Source: Lineus longissimus
Taxonomy: Eukaryota > Nemertea > Pilidiophora > Heteronemertea > Lineidae
NCBI RefSeq assembly: GCF_910592395.1
Contig: NC_088318.1
Location: 9,054,349-9,118,348 of the forward strand
DNA: 64,000 bases
Reading direction: 5' to 3'
In this document: one piece after another, positions 31,516 to 42,799 of the stretch
Position numbering within the stretch: the first letter of the stretch is position 1
Layout of the letters: every line of letters starts with the position of its first letter
The notes under the pieces: model-generated
The model's database searches: none
The model's input: the letters and a program-made list of their open reading frames with translations, nothing else
What the model was told of the DNA's origin: nothing
Made by a program: the position numbers and the translations under genes

Positions 31516-31874
31516 TATGTCGAAATGACTCATGCTTGTACGAAGAATATATTAAATGCTGAATTTGGACATGGCCATGGCCCCTCACAGTTTATATTAT
31601 AGTCACCTGAAGATGGCCAAATTAGCACCTCTGCCCCTGCCTATAGTCCCCCTTTAAAGGGACTATTACCTTGTCACTACATTAGGTTAGTTTAGATATG
31701 CACTTGGCTTCGTTCATGGTGGCACCAGTATGTGATCGAGCATGTATTTTCCTCTATGGTCATAGAGGGCGCTAGCAGAGCAACTTCACCTGTTAAAGGG
31801 ACTAGCTTGTGACATGGTTGATTGGGGTTGACAGGTGGCGCGAGCAATTAACTGAGCAATTATTAACGGAGGTG

Positions 31875-32165
31875 TAAATATCAAGACTCAAACCCATGAC
31901 CAGAGCACTACACCACCCCATTGAAGAGAATATCTCAAGAATCGAACTCACAACCAACGTACTACCCCTTCCATTATAGAGAAAATATCTCAAGAATCGA
32001 ACCCTTCACTAAAGCACATCTACACCACCCCATGGAAGAATGACTATCAAGAATCGAACCTATGACTTACGCACTACACCATGACAGTGATGAGTTAATA
32101 TCCAGATTCAAACCCATCTTATATGTACTTGATGAGTTAATCCCAAGAATGGAACCCAATACGAA
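31875..32165 (-). repeat. Tandem array of tRNA B-box-like units (~55 bp)
   Basis: On the minus strand, GTTCGATTCTTGA-type words recur with starts at about 31,881, 31,936, 31,991, 32,048, 32,102 and 32,143. Spacing is mostly 54-57 bases. Several units also carry GGTGTAGTGC, resembling an A box. The array looks like a satellite made from a tRNA or SINE fragment. Confidence 0.7.
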
Positions 32166-32696
32166 GCAACACCATCCACAATATGGAGGAAGGGCTATTC
32201 TGTGGCCATCTGAGCCCCACGTTAACAAAAACTGGCAGGGTAAAAAATAATGGTCGCTCCCCCATTTCGCTCGTTTCGTTTCGCTGCGTAAAGTTTAGTA
32301 AGCCAGTCAAATCAATGCCTTATGTGCGGGAATCCAATCATTGATATCGGCTGCACACTGGAGTCCGTGAAATCCACTGCGTGGCGACCGTTCCCCACGT
32401 GCTCTGATCCCACACTCGTGTTTGCCTATGTATCCTGTTCATTGCGCCAGGCACTATTGGTATGACTATCATCATCATCATATGCATGTAGCTTTCATCA
32501 AAGCTAAACTATACGAACGTGCCGCTTATAGGCCTACAGCATCTTTGCCAGATTCTAAAGGTATCTGGGCACACTACACAAATACGTACCATTGCTCTGT
32601 AGTATTTTGCTTCCCCAAATGTGAAATGTACGTAAATTGAGTGGTTAAAATTGCAGTCTCGGATTGAGTGTTGAATGGCCTCGATTTCGTAACTCG

Positions 32697-32815
32697 ATCG
32701 CTCGAGATAAATAACTCGATCGCCCGAGATAATATCTCGATCGCCCGAGATAATTAACTCGATCGCCCGAGATAATATCTCGATCGATCGAGATAATAAG
32801 TCAATCAATCGAGTT
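32697..32815. repeat. Palindromic CTCGATCG-CCCGAG repeats, locus 2
   Basis: About six units of CTCGATCG(C/A)(C/T)CGAG alternating with AATA/AATTA spacers, each self-complementary. Same family as 24,668-24,722. Confidence 0.9.
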
Positions 32816-32829
32816 TTTTCATGAAAAAC

Positions 32830-33595
32830 AATTTTCGCGCTGAAAAAAATATTTTATGCTGAAAAAAAATAAATCATGTGATGTCCTTTCCCAGCCACCG
32901 TAGTAACTAGAATACGTGATACAAAATATACTGTTACGCCCCACAGCCAGAGAATGCATAACACATACATAATGCACAATCTACCGTGCTTTACTTTGTC
33001 TCTGCGGATCATTCCTTGAACACTGATCACCATTTAAGGGGAAACCTAAGTGACTTGGCCATCAGAATCGACTGTTGCTGTTGCCAGCATGTAGAGAAAT
33101 CACTCTTCGAAATGCAGCACCAGTCGATTCGGAAGGCTAAGTCACTGTTTCTTCTTTAACGCCAAATTTATATATCAAACTACAAATGTCAATGACAGAT
33201 TCATCGTTTTCTGCTATGATACATTGTGACATTGCTCTGTCGGTATATCTGGCGTCCTTAAAGTGGTGACGTCTGTCTATAGCACATATTTGGAAATACA
33301 ATCATGTACTAGTATGAGGATAATGCAATCTACGATATCTACGACTCTTGTAGAAAAAAGGCCGAAACCTATCAATTAGGTCACATGGTTTAACCCAAAT
33401 ATTTAAAATATTTCTGTCAACTTGTTCTCAGAGGTTCTAAGTTGCTTTTGTTTCAAACCTTTTTTAATCATTAGGTACTATCACTCTACACTTTCTAGTA
33501 AGTCTTTAAAGTATAAGGATAATGCATGCTAGGTTAAAATAAACGTTAGAATAAACGTTGTGTTCTGTTTCACATGGATTACACCATATATTCAT
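32830..33595. other. Unassigned non-coding DNA
   Basis: No gene seen. An imperfect inverted repeat (AGTGACTTGGCCATCAGAAT near 33,050 against its partner near 33,130) is present. Confidence 0.35.
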
Positions 33596-33758
33596 ACAGG
33601 TAAGGACATCACAGGCCCGTTCTCTTGCAGAGCATGCTCCGCACAAAACAGTGAACACTTCACTGTCTCCATTTTCCGCTTGCACAGTGGACCGTTCACA
33701 GTTGGCCAGATGCTTTCGCCGTCTATTATCCGCTTCTTGAACTAACAATGAGTGGGCC

Positions 33759-34470
33759 ATACGTGAGACAAAAAGTTACCAGATTGTGACTCGTGGCTGT
33801 GAATGATAGGACCCTGACCCCTGATCACTGCCAAACTTTATATGTGAGACAAAAAGTTACCTGATTGTGACTTACGGCTGGGAATGATGGGACCCCGACC
33901 CATGACCACTGCCAAACTTTATATGTGAGACAAAAAGTTACCAGATTGTGACTCGTGGCTGTGAATGATAGGACCCCGACCCACGATCACTGCCAAACTT
34001 CATACGTGAGACAAAAAGTTACCAGATGGTGACTCGTGGCTGGGAATGATAGGACCCTGAACCATGATCACTGCTAAACTTCATATGTGAGACAAAAAGT
34101 TACCAGATTGTGACTCGTGGCTGTGAATGATAGGACCCCGACCCATGATCACTGCCAAACTTCATACGTGAGACAAAAAGTTACCAGATTGTGACTCGTG
34201 GCTGTTAATGATAGGACCCCGAACCATGATCACTGCCAAACTTCATATGTGAGATAAAAAGTTACCAGATTGTGACTCGTGGCTGTTAATGATAGGACCG
34301 CGAACCATGATCACTGCCAAACTTCATATGTGAGACAAAAAGTTACCAGATTGTGACTCGCGGCTGGGAATGATAGGACCCCGACCCATAATCATTGCCA
34401 AAATTCATACTTGAGACAAAAATTTACCAGATTGTGACTGGCGGCTGGGAATGACAGGACCTAACCGCCC
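33759..34470 (+). repeat. 81-bp satellite, about nine copies
   Basis: GTGAGACAAAAAGTTACC recurs at 33,763, 33,844, 33,925, 34,006, 34,087 and onward at exact 81-base steps, with decay in the last units. The consensus continues with CAGATTGTGACTCGTGGCTG and ACCATGATCACTGCCAAACT. The period is a multiple of three, but stops occur in every frame. Confidence 0.95.
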
Positions 34471-34479
34471 CAACCCCTC

Positions 34480-35300
34480 ATACTCCTAGCACATAGGGGA
34501 AAAAGGTCTCTTATTGTGACATGTTGTTGGAAATGATACCGCCTGTAGCCGCCCATCCTCACTGCTAAAATGAAATAAAAGAGTCAAAATTTCAAGTTCA
34601 AATTGTCTATTCGGCTACAGTCAAAAACTATATATAGAACAAATTAAAAACACGTGGTCATTCAACAATATTCCAGATTATCATACCTCATTAGTATGTG
34701 AGCCAATCACGTCGCGTCATTCACGACCACGTGCCATGCGATAATTTTGACTATTCCACGGCATTATTCCACGGCTGACGTCATCGATGACGCGATATTG
34801 CAAATGGCGGCCATTAAGATTTCGACGAAATCGGCGATAAAAAACAGCATATTTACGGCGTTTTAAGCCAGGAAGTTGCACAGTGATACTGTTAGGGTCT
34901 TGAATTACACCCACAAAGTAGGTAGGTTGCATTGGGTGGGACTGTTACATCCACGAACAGAAAGTACAAGGCATTCAAGTTGGGCCTGGACTCGCTTCAA
35001 ACAAACATCGTCTGCTAATGAAAACACACACTGTCTACAGTACATAATGTACACGTCTTGGCTCCATACATGATTTGCGTATCCGCCGATTAAAAATCTC
35101 GCAAAGCCTCGTGAAATAATTTTTTACCTGACAAATAATTTTGACTATTCTATGGCTTGACATGCAATATTTATATAATATTCAATGGTATTCTTCGTTG
35201 CGCGATAATGTGCGCAAAAGCAAACACACAGTAGAATGTTCACTGTTTAATGCGATATCGACAACAGTGAAATGCTCTACTGTTGTATAGTAGAGAGTAC
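34480..35300. other. Unassigned stretch with CRE-like site
   Basis: No gene seen. Contains a TGACGTCATCGATGACG block near 34,778 next to ATGGCGGCC and a repeated ATAATTTTGACTATTC word (34,740 and 35,130). It could be a decayed promoter or transposon end. Confidence 0.3.
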
Positions 35301-35305
35301 GTTGT

Positions 35306-35337
35306 CTCTTGGGTTAAGAGATGGGGAATGAAGTTAC
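35306..35337 (-). repeat. Ngaro-like B2 repeat
   Basis: Direct repeat of B1, containing TCTCTTGGGTTAAGAGATGG, at the likely 3' end of the element. Confidence 0.7.
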
Positions 35338-35496
35338 ATGAGAATCGCGCCCGCGATGCCTCACACAATGTCGATACCTGGACCCGTCGAAGGGTGGGAG
35401 GGGGGGGGGGGAGAGTTCCTGCCTTACTCTTTTTCAGACAAGAATCCCTTCCTGATCTCCGAAGTGTTTCCGGCCGTCTCGTCATCTCCCACGGTT

Positions 35497-35632
35497 CCAA
35501 AAAATAGACTGAGGGAAATAAAGCGATCACGTGACCGAGTGACGTCTTAGCACTATGGATAAGAAAGTATCCAAAGTGTAAGGACATCACAGGCCCGTTC
35601 TCTTGGGTTAAGAGATGGGGAATGAAGTCACC
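35497..35632 (-). repeat. Ngaro-like A2 and B1 repeats
   Basis: A2 is 35,497-35,560 and B1 is 35,603-35,632 (TCTCTTGGGTTAAGAGATGG core). Confidence 0.75.
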
Positions 35633-36207
35633 CCAGAATCGCCGACCATATAATGCCGTTCCGAAATAGGACTGAGAGACTACGCAACTGTCGGAACCAT
35701 AGGCCAGTTTGCATGGTACCGCATCGACCGGACTCCTGGGGCTGGGGGATGTTTGTACATTCCCATTCCTAAACACCAACCCAACTCTACAAACATTGCC
35801 CAGCGCGAATGTTCCCGACCGAACGGCGGCCGTAGAGAGCTTGCGATTGCACCTTCTAACTATATGCCGCGAAGAAATAGCTACCCCAGGGGTAACGTAT
35901 TGGCATACGCAGACAATCTCAAACTTCCCACAAGGACACCGAGGCCCAACAAGAAATAAACACAAATATAGAATCTTGCCCGGAAAAGATTTAATACTCC
36001 ACAGACTACTCGTGTGTACACCAAATATGTGCTTACATGAACATCGAAGTTAACGAACTGCATATCAAAGCTGAAGTGACAAAACTACCAGACATTGAGA
36101 AACCAAAAACATCGGATGGTGGGCCCCTACCACATTGTACCTATTATCCATAGTTTGCTGTCCTTTGTAAATCTTTACACACAACACCGCTACTACCCAA
36201 AGCGGAA

Positions 36208-37199
36208 TCAAACACCAATTTTATCCAGTTCAGACTCATCGAAATATCCTGATTCTATACTCGACCAGACTGGGTCCGTCGAAGGGGTAGAAAGGACAGA
36301 CGAAGCGACTGCCGCTTGTCCGAGCTTTCGTTCTCGGGAGTAATGCTCCGCGCTAGCCGCCGTCCTCCACCCCACATGGTTCATCATCCGCTGCGGTTCT
36401 GCTGATGATGACCCTGGGGCTGTGGCCAAGAGAGATCTTAAAGAGATGGCGCATGCTCCCCTTAAACCGTGAGGGGTTTCCCCTTCGAACAAACCCAGTA
36501 TGACCAGGTACTTCTTAAGCCTACAATAAATTGACTGGTACTCCAGAGGACGGTCTAACACTGAGCATTGTTTCACCGGCCTGAATAGAAACCCAGTACT
36601 AAGATCTATTCCCAACTGGCTCGCGACCTCTAAGTACTGTTCTAAACCCCGAACTGGGCACACTGAATCATCTGGGCTCCTAAAGACGGAAAATATATTT
36701 GGCTTGTTAACCCGGCTGGTTTTTCCCCATGTGTGTCTATATAACCACTCCGATTCGGCAGCTGCCTCAGCTCCTGAGCCAGCATTAGACACACGTCGTG
36801 TGCCCGGTCTCCGCCAAAAAACATGAACTTCAAAACTGCTTGATCTAGGGCCAAGATGAATTTCTGAACCGAGCACTTCGCTCCAAGAATGTGCCTATCA
36901 ATGTACATCGCAATAGTCCTCAGTTTAGATACGAACAACGGCTTTGCTTGAATTTGAAGCACATGGGCTATGCTCTGTTCTACCTGGATCTGTTTGGCAT
37001 ATATTTTTACCATTGTGGAATCGACAGGATTCCCCAAGAACTCATGCCAAGGCGTGCCAAGTCCCATTTTAACAAAAATAGCCTTCAATTGAGACACTTT
37101 GTTTAGCACAGTACTGTTATCGGGGATCTCCATTAGTGATCTCCTGGGGGTTTCAGTCTTGGGGACTAACTCCGGGATCAAACAGGGAAGAACATCCAC
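36208..37199 (-). pseudogene. Tyrosine recombinase catalytic part
   Basis: 37,199-36,642 continues the core-binding region (GNPVDSTMVKIYAKQI, VEQSIAHVLQIQAKPLF) and gives the first arginine (FFGGDRAHDVC). After a frameshift, 36,876-36,208 gives HxxR (TPHGLRGACAISL), a histidine in MMNHVGW and the nucleophile tyrosine in AEHYSRERK. This enzyme inserts the circular DNA copy by strand exchange without a target duplication. Confidence 0.85.
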
Positions 37200-37380
37200 A
37201 CGAGATTAAGATGTTATACGTACTCTTTTAGTTATCCAAGAGCGAACTTAAGATGGAACTCCCGCTGCTAAGGGAGAGGCAGTTTTATATCCAGGACCCA
37301 ACTAACCAGGAGACAGGGAATGAACTGCAATGCGCCACTGCACCACGCACACGTCACTGCGCCACTGCACCATGAATACG

Positions 37381-38377
37381 TATGGGCCGTGAAAACCGCA
37401 AAAAATCTGTACATGTTTTTGTAAGCGGTCATCGCTCGCGCAAACTTGTCTTGCATGTTTTTGTGAAAGAGGACGTCGGCGAACGCGGTCGTATATCAAA
37501 ACAGACGTTGGGTGGCGCTCGCGCAAACTTCCCTCACATGTTTTTGTGAAAGAGGACGTCGGCGAACGCGGTCGTATAAAAAAACAGACGTTGGGTGGCG
37601 CTCGCGCAAACTTCCCTCACATGTTTTTGTGAAAGAGGACGTCGGCGAACGCGGTCGTATAAAAAAACAGACGTTGGGTGGCGCCCGAGACGGGTCATCC
37701 TATTTAGCGTCCAGTGACGACCAGTGGCGTCCAACGCGAAATAATAGGGTGTATATGGTTAAAAATGTTTTCAAGCTCCTAAAACACTGACTTTCAATAA
37801 ACAAGATTTAGAAGTTTGGTGGAGTTTGCAAGCCTAGTTTTTGAATAATCATCACCAGAAAACGATCTTAGTATGCCAACCTGATGCCAGATCCCGATTC
37901 CGCTTTTTCTATAAACCCAAGGAACGGCAGCTAAAACAAACATGGCGTCCAGTACTTTTGCTGGACGCATACTAAGATCGTTTTCTGGTGATAATTATTC
38001 AAAAAACTAGGTTTGCAAACTCCACCAAACTTCTAAATCTTGTTTATTGAAAGTGTTTTAGGAGCTTGAAAACATTTTTAACCTATATACACCCTATTAT
38101 TTCGCGTTGGACGCCACTGGTCGCCACTGGACGCTAAATAGGCTGACCCGTCTCGAGCGCCACCCAACGTCTGTTTTTTTATACGACCGCGTTCGCCGAC
38201 GTCCTCTTTCACAAAAACATGTGAGGGAAGTTTGCGCGAGCGCCACCCAACGTCTGTTTTGATATACGACCGCGTTCTCCGACGTCCTCTTTCACAAAAA
38301 CATGCAAGACAAGTTTGCGCGAGCGACGACCGCTTACAAAAACATGTACAGATTTTTTGCGGTTTTCACGGCCCATA
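37381..38377. mobile_element. Foldback element, 997 bp, 6-bp TSD
   Basis: The ends TATGGGCCGTGAAAACCGCA are inverted at 38,377. AATACG flanks both sides (37,375-37,380 and 38,378-38,383). The arms (~480 and ~410 bp) contain tandem ~83-bp units (three left, two right) with TTTTTGTGAAAGAGGACGTC. Inner arms pair through TTCAATAAACAAGATTTAG. The short loop (about 37,870-37,965) carries a small GCGTCCAG...CTGGACGC hairpin. No coding capacity. Family unknown. Confidence 0.9.
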
Positions 38378-38551
38378 AATACGCCACCAATCAGGAGGCC
38401 AGCAGCGTACTGCAATACGCCGAGTCAATGCGCAAAATACGCCACCAATCATAAGGCCAGCAGCGTACCGCAATGCGCCGGGCAATGCCGCAGTGAGTTC
38501 AAATCCCCTCACCTGTACCTATTTGGGTCCTGCATAGGGCCTACCTGTTCG

Positions 38552-38848
38552 TTAACAGGAATAATGCAAGGTGAATACATTGAAATACAATACGATTACA
38601 GTACCGTAAGCCAATCGCCGCGGGCAGAGGCAGGAAGGTTTCCTGTCTCCGATGGCCGGACAGAACCTGTTATGGACGGTTGTTTTACCAGACTTATCTT
38701 TGAACGCCAAGAACATGCAAATATCCTCCGGCAAACAAACTTCCAAAGTCTTACCAAGTTGAGTCAGGAAAACCTCCAGCTCTCTTTCTAGCACAGACTT
38801 TTTTCTCTCGTAGCTCGATGCCCGACCAGCGTCCATAAGTTCCTGCAC
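38552..38848 (-). pseudogene. Tyrosine recombinase, N-terminal (core-binding) part
   Basis: The frame contains LPEDICMFLAFKDKSGKTTV and CLCPRRLAYGTVIVLYFNVF, matching the SAM-like core-binding region of DIRS-order recombinases. It is separated from the catalytic part by the foldback insertion and its flanks. Confidence 0.65.
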
Positions 38849-38934
38849 TCTGCCCTGCAGCGCGAAGAAATCTGGCTTCGGGTGGCACGCCCTGCTGCTC
38901 TGAAAAGGTCAGGAAACAGTTACATTACAGAACA

Positions 38935-39976
38935 TCAATGTAGACGAAAACGAGCTGCATACAAAGGCACCTTCAGCGCCGTCGGAATATAACCAGTTTT
39001 CGATGGGACTTCCAAGACATTCTCAGCCCCCGTGTTGCCCAATAGCATTATCTTAGCTTTACCCACCAGCTGAGGCCACCAGTGAGGAATTGGCGAAGGT
39101 TTGTGAACCACCAGTGTCACTCTCAAAGGGCGCCTACATTCCCGCAGTAGAAACGCCAACACTGCAGGAATCATTACGAAAGGCGGGAAGCAGTAGTAGT
39201 TCTCATCCGGAGATAGTGACTGTGCAAACATGTTGACCCCCGAGGAACCAGGCAGATGCCACGGGGAGTAATGGGGCAGGGGCTTCTCGCTTGAACTCAA
39301 CATGGCATTAGAATCCAAAGCCATTAAGTCAAATGAGTGGGGCCCAAACATGTTCTGCAAACTTAGCCAAGCCGGGGCGGCCAGGCGCGAGTCTGACGGT
39401 GACAATACCCTAGACGGCGCGTCTGCTTTATTCTGGCTAGACGGAATGTAGACCAGCCTCAGATCGCAGTTTAACTTCGAAGTTAACATAAACAATTCCT
39501 TGATGAACCTTATCAATTGGGGGTCCTTGGGGACGATTTTTCCCAGGCTAACACAACTGCTAAATTATCTACCTGAATGTCCACCCGTTTGTTCTTAACC
39601 AGCTGGGGTACAGACTGAATGGTCTTCATCACCGCCTCGGCTTCCTTCAAATGGATCGGCCTACTATCATTCGCCCCCAGAAATCATGAGCTACCCCCTC
39701 CGTACCAATGCAAGCTCCCCAGGCATAGCCACTAGCATCAGAGGAAAGCACAAGTTGCGTGTGTCTTTCCAGCCTCCAAGGGACCCACTCAACATGCTCA
39801 TCCAGGAAACGCCAGAACTCAATCTCTTCTCTGAGGTGTCCTGAGATTTGTACTAACCTATTGTTTCGCTGAGCCCTACCTATCTCGCCCGCCATGAATC
39901 TGATGAAGATTTTCGCCGAGGGAACTGCTAATGAAAACGACACGCATTTACCCATGAACTTCTGTAGTAATTTCAA
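38935..39976 (-). pseudogene. RNase H and linker of the Ngaro-like element
   Basis: 39,976-39,647 holds the RT thumb (LLQKFMGKCVSFSLAVPSAK) and the start of RNase H (LVLSSDASGYAWGACI). Another frameshift leads to 39,516-38,935 with RLVYIPSSQNKADAPSR, the usual end of RNase H in DIRS elements, then SFDLMALDSNAML and IPHWWPQLV. RNase H removes the RNA strand of the hybrid. Three lesions disable it. Confidence 0.8.
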
Positions 39977-41110
39977 ATGTACCCGTTAAAAACCGAGATT
40001 AATTCTCTCAGCTCCCTGAAACGCTGCACTTTGTCTGCAGGAATCTCAAAGTGCCTCAAGATCGTGTCCATTATGAAACCTAAATATTTTAAAGAAGTCA
40101 CGGGATCCCAGAGAGATTTTAGCCGTTCAATGGTAAAACCGAGAGCAGTCAATGTAGCCGCATTGAAAAAGATTGACAGGCTCGTTTTTTCCCCCCGATT
40201 GGCTCCCTCCCTCGCCATTGGGCCCAGAAACCGATCATCCAAGTACTGCGTTGTAATCAACCCACGGGATCTCAAGAAGCTTGTTACCTGCATACCCGTT
40301 TGCTGATACACAAATGGGCTCTCTGCCCAGCCAAAGGGGAGAACACAATATTGGAAGTACCAACCGCCAAACTCTAGGCCAAAATAACTTTTGGAATCAT
40401 CCGTTAGACAAATACCCATGTAAGCAGACTTTTCGTCTGAGGACGCAACCAAATCGCCAGGGTCTAGCAACCCTGGAATAATTGCCAAACCTTCTAGGGA
40501 AAAAGGTGAGTGCTTCATGAAAAGGTTAAGCAAACGTTCATCATGACAGTCTACTTTTCCGAGTACCCTCAACCATTACCAAGGGCATAACTAAGTGTGG
40601 AGATTCTACCTCCCCTACTCGGCCCACAATTTCGAGGGAACCATTTCTGACACACTCCTCTAAATGTCTGGCGATTTCGTCGCGATGTTCCTCACAATTT
40701 TTAAAATTCCTCAACTCAACCCGAGGCGGTAAATCCAAATCAAAATGTCTACCGGCAAAGTTACCCTTGAACGGTTGGAAAAAAATATGAACATTTACCT
40801 TGTTCAACACCCAATTCCTAACCAAGGCCGAGTCTGCGTTATTGTTCTGATCAAGCAACCAGAGCCAGTTCTCAGACTCGCTGTGAATTTGGCCCGCTAC
40901 AAAATTCCGGTCGTCCCTTAACGGTAGATGAGATAACATGTCTTCCCAGTGCCGCCCATCCGATTGCCAAATTTTCTTCGAAGAATACACGGGCGTGGTG
41001 CAGAGGGGGTTGCCCTTCCGATCTATGAACTGTGGGACCCGTCTCTCCCTAAGTGCCTTTAATGGGTCAAACTCCGTAAACTTCTCCCAGTCCGGCAGAC
41101 CAGCCTGCAA
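39973..41110 (-). pseudogene. DIRS/Ngaro-type reverse transcriptase
   Basis: Two frames joined by a shift near 40,560. The first has LRNFKNCEEHRDEIARHLEE and PHLVMPLVMVEG (RT domains 1-2). The second has CHDERLLNLFMKHSPF, SSDEKSAYMGI (catalytic Asp), QYCVLPFGWAESPFVYQ and the YLDD box (TTQYLDDRFLG). The CHDERLLN and LPFGW-SPF forms are characteristic of DIRS-order RTs. A gap of three bases or less and another frameshift lead to the RNase H part. Confidence 0.85.
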
Positions 41111-41446
41111 GACAAGCCAAAAGATGGATCAGATTGCACTTTACCAAATACGGCTATGGCTACCAATCGAAACCCAAAAAGGCACTACACAAGGGTTCCC
41201 CAATAACCAGTATAAAAAAGAATGGAAAGGCAGACCCCTCCGCCCCACGCCTGCGCGAACTAATAGTCCACTGGGGTAACTAAGGTACCCTGGAAGTGGG
41301 AGCTGAGAGGCCCTGCGAACGAGGACAACTTAAAGGACTCTCTAATGAACATCAACCTCGGCATGATCAATAGAAAACAAAAAGAGTCGTAAGAGCACTC
41401 AAAACTGCTAGTAAGCCTATGGATTTAACATCTGGTTTCTTCTCTG

Positions 41447-42040
41447 ATCTCAATGGACAGTTTGCCACCCAATGATCAGTGGCCTGGCACACAAAACATG
41501 GCCTTGCACTAGACGGGGCGCGTCTGGTCCCACGACCCCTACCCCTATAAGGGAAACGTTGACCTGACCCACTACTGCCCGAGGCTAACTGCGCAAACAG
41601 ACGGGAGAACAGCTGCGACTGGAGAAACTGCTCGGGCTTATCACGATCCCCCCGTCCTTCTCTGCTGCGTCTTTGGTCTCAGTTTTCTTTAAAACCTTTT
41701 TCCAAGCGTCAACAGCTGTTTGGGCCTTCTTCGCAGTCTCCGAGCGCACAAGCTTAATAACAAGCCCATGGAGAGGCCCACTGACGTCGCTCTCCCGGCA
41801 TGCTTCTACCGCCATTTTATATAAATCCTTGTCCTTATGCTCACATGCAGATGCGGCATCGTGCAACGCCTCCATAGCCGCTATCAGAACCGCGTTTGTA
41901 GATGCGGACCTCCCCGCCAGCATTCTCACCTGAGCGAGAGCCAAGTCTACGTTCCCTCCTTCTTGCGCCAGCTTCATCTTCTTCATCTCCCGCTCGAGTG
42001 TATGCAGCCTGTCTGCGTCCTTTGCCACGAATTCATCCAT
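41447..42040 (-). pseudogene. Gag-like protein with CCHC knuckle
   Basis: Minus frame from 42,040: a coiled-coil-like start (DADRLHTLEREMKKMKL) and a helical body (VRMLAGRSASTNAVLIAAME). After a frameshift a zinc knuckle (CFVCQATDHWVANC) lies at about 41,500-41,457. Nucleocapsid-type knuckles bind element RNA. Confidence 0.65.
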
Positions 42041-42489
42041 AACCTGAACAGAATACGTGGAGGCCTACATTATCATTGTAGCAAGACAGCAAAACTCCAT
42101 ACCAGCCTTTCCGCATAGGTAAGCATATAAACGCATGTGCTTAAAACGAAAAACTGTGTGCTCAATCGGGGTGCACTCCGACCGTGTTCTGACCCAAAAT
42201 ACGCTCATGCGCTGATAATTTGCTACCATAAACCGATAACCATTGCAGCCAACCCGAAATTCAGAATTGCGTTCCTTTCGCAAAATTTTTTAATTTGTCC
42301 GTATTCTCATCGGTCTGCTATTGCTTATGCAAGAAATTGCTCAATTAGCTGTTTCCGATGTTCAAAACATTCAAGCAGAAAAAAAAGAAAGAAAAACGGT
42401 GGGTTATGAAAACGTTGGCGGTAAAACTGGCACTATTCCCTGCTTGAACCCACAGAACCAGGATGCCCTTCGCTCAATGCCCTGCCCAC

Positions 42490-42798
42490 CTACACACACA
42501 TGCCTATACCCCTGATACATGTAATACCGCCAGAACTTACCCTCTTAACACCTCCCGAAGACGCCTCCGTGGACGATTTCCCGGCAGCCTTGGTACCCGA
42601 CGAGGCTCCCGCAGGGGCCTTCCCCTTACCAACTTCGTGAGTCGTATCCCCCGAGGATGCAGCAGACGTCCCAGGCACCGGGTCCCCACCCGGCTTGGTG
42701 AGCCGCTGGCCCGATGGCGAACCTTTGTCGTTCGCCTGAAGCACCGCACAGTGCACCAGCCGCCTTCTATTGTCGAGATTGTCGTCTAACTTCGCCAC
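42490..42798 (-). pseudogene. Gag-like N-terminal segment
   Basis: Minus-strand frame MAKLDDNLDNRRRLVHCAVL followed by Gly/Ser/Thr/Ala-rich low complexity. Its place at the 5' side of the retrotransposon and its disordered character suit a gag exon. No domain is recognised. Confidence 0.45.
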
Positions 42799-42799
42799 A

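Noticed and set aside
31316-31602. Poly-Asp, poly-Arg and poly-Thr frames
   Set aside because: Pure products of the (CGT)n microsatellite.
33759-34470. CRISPR-like array
   Set aside because: Regular 81-bp units have no unique spacers and the DNA is eukaryotic; it is a satellite.
35240-35965. 241-codon minus-strand open frame
   Set aside because: It spans the A2/B1/B2 repeats of the Ngaro-like element, has no domain and includes a poly-proline artefact from a G run.
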